In this document: piece by piece, positions 63,677-64,000 of the stretch
Layout of the letters: each line of letters opens with the position of its first letter
Numbering within the stretch: position 1 is the first letter of the stretch
NCBI RefSeq assembly: GCF_000332155.1
Contig: NZ_KB235904.1
Coordinates: forward strand, 2,153,813 to 2,217,812
Length of the DNA: 64,000 bases
Origin: Kamptonema formosum PCC 6407
GTDB lineage: Bacteria > Cyanobacteriota > Cyanobacteriia > Cyanobacteriales > Microcoleaceae
Reading direction: 5' to 3'
Program-made: the position numbers and the translations under genes
Notes under the pieces: model-generated
Databases searched by the model: none
What the model was told of the DNA's origin: nothing
What the model saw: only the letters and a program-made list of their open reading frames with translations

Positions 63677-63877
63677 TTAATCTAAAATTGTTACCCAACC
63701 TCGGCGGGTGGCGTGAATGAGGCGATCGATCGCGGCTCGATCCTCTTCGCTGAGGCCACACTCTAAGAGTGCAAACATTAGACCGTAGCGGTCAGTGCGA
63801 GTCAGTTTCCCGGATTGACAGACGTGGTAGAACAGTTCGGCGATCGCGCGGTCAGCTTGGAGAGCTTGAGCTTGCAT
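63677..63877 (-). CDS. Small cyanobacterial protein, paralogue B
   Basis: A 66-residue protein (MQAQALQADRAIAELFYHVCQSGKLTR, then FALLECGLSEEDRAAIDRLIHATRRGWVTILD). It is the tandem paralogue of 63134-63334 and shares its spacing and the RRGW C-terminal motif. It is helical and soluble, with function unknown. A perfect terminator hairpin follows it, so the two are probably separate transcription units and could be regulated differently. Confidence 0.75.
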   Translation of the reverse strand: MQAQALQADRAIAELFYHVCQSGKLTRTDRYGLMFALLECGLSEEDRAAIDRLIHATRRGWVTILD

Positions 63878-63967
63878 AGTGTTGATTGGAACTCGACAAT
63901 TCTAATATGTCGCATTTTCCCAAGCACTCTAGTGATTCAACTACTTAAAGATAGGTGATACTTCTCA

Positions 63968-64000
63968 ATGGAATTTGTGAGCGAAGTCGGCGCGATCGAG
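63968..64000 (+). CDS. Possible N-terminus of a gene running off the window end
   Basis: ATG 63968 begins an open plus-strand frame (MEFVSEVGAIE) that continues past base 64000. Eleven codons are too few to identify, and no clear ribosome-binding site is seen. Confidence 0.25.
   Translation, partial: MEFVSEVGAIE

Noticed and set aside
1..64000. tRNA, rRNA or riboswitch genes
   Set aside because: Scanning by eye for T-loop (GGTTCRA) contexts and rRNA-like sequence found nothing that folds convincingly; a covariance-model search would be needed to exclude them.

Overview
The window reads as chromosome from a filamentous, non-heterocystous cyanobacterium of the Oscillatoriales type (Microcoleus, Oscillatoria or Kamptonema-like). 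The grounds are very frequent HIP1 octamers (GCGATCGC), heptanucleotide tandem repeats (GGTAATT and relatives) in many intergenic gaps, many cyanobacterium-restricted small families (DUF1824, DUF1816, DUF2949), a cyanobacterial ftsQ-ftsZ pair, an S1 protein with three S1 domains, and large STAND/WD40, CHAT and RTX proteins. No rRNA, tRNA, CRISPR array or intact transposase was recognised.

Layout. 1-7 kb: end of an unknown gene, nitroreductase, GntR regulator diverging from a dienelactone hydrolase, ribosomal protein S1 and glycogen synthase glgA. 6.5-8.5 kb: a repeat-rich islet with a DUF1824 gene and a double-glycine-leader peptide gene, bracketed by inverted copies of one palindromic repeat. 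8.5-13.3 kb: a minus-strand molybdo-oxidoreductase cluster (fdhF/YdeP-like enzyme, a small protein, a DUF6745 protein, fdhD). 14-21.3 kb: two large minus-strand ATPase genes, a GHIGCGKST P-loop ATPase and a 1783-residue TPR-STAND-TM-WD40 protein. 21.6-24 kb: ftsQ and ftsZ. 24-36.6 kb: MBL-fold hydrolase, fasciclin protein, a secreted TPS-CHAT fusion with a small exported protein, small conserved proteins, YgfZ and a transglutaminase-like protein. 36.9-43.2 kb: the rimP-nusA-ylxR-infB operon on the minus strand, with a structured, IS200/IS605-like element directly abutting the infB stop codon. 43.9-51.9 kb: ftsH, DUF1816, a dnaJ-family gene, glgC, a decayed Uma2 gene and a DEAD-box RNA helicase. 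52.3-58.5 kb: one giant DUF4347/delta-60/RTX surface protein. 58.8-64 kb: speA, proA, a phosphoribosyltransferase and two small paralogues.

How the genes work together. glgC and glgA supply ADP-glucose and polymerise it into glycogen, although they lie 41 kb apart. The fdhD-DUF6745 pair overlaps by 4 bp and sits with the molybdo-enzyme that FdhD would be expected to sulfurate. rimP, nusA, ylxR and infB form the classic translation/transcription-elongation operon. ftsQ and ftsZ are divisome genes.

Most notable. (1) A roughly 415-bp element after infB has IS605-like end hairpins and a chain of GNRA-capped hairpins but no protein gene; it resembles an orphan HEARO/omega-RNA element. (2) An array of 150-bp delta-60 repeats appears inserted inside a cadherin/VCBS-like domain of the giant surface protein. 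(3) The two adjacent ATPase genes may form a STAND-type sensor module. (4) Several short inverted-repeat families are dispersed through the intergenic DNA, one nested inside another.
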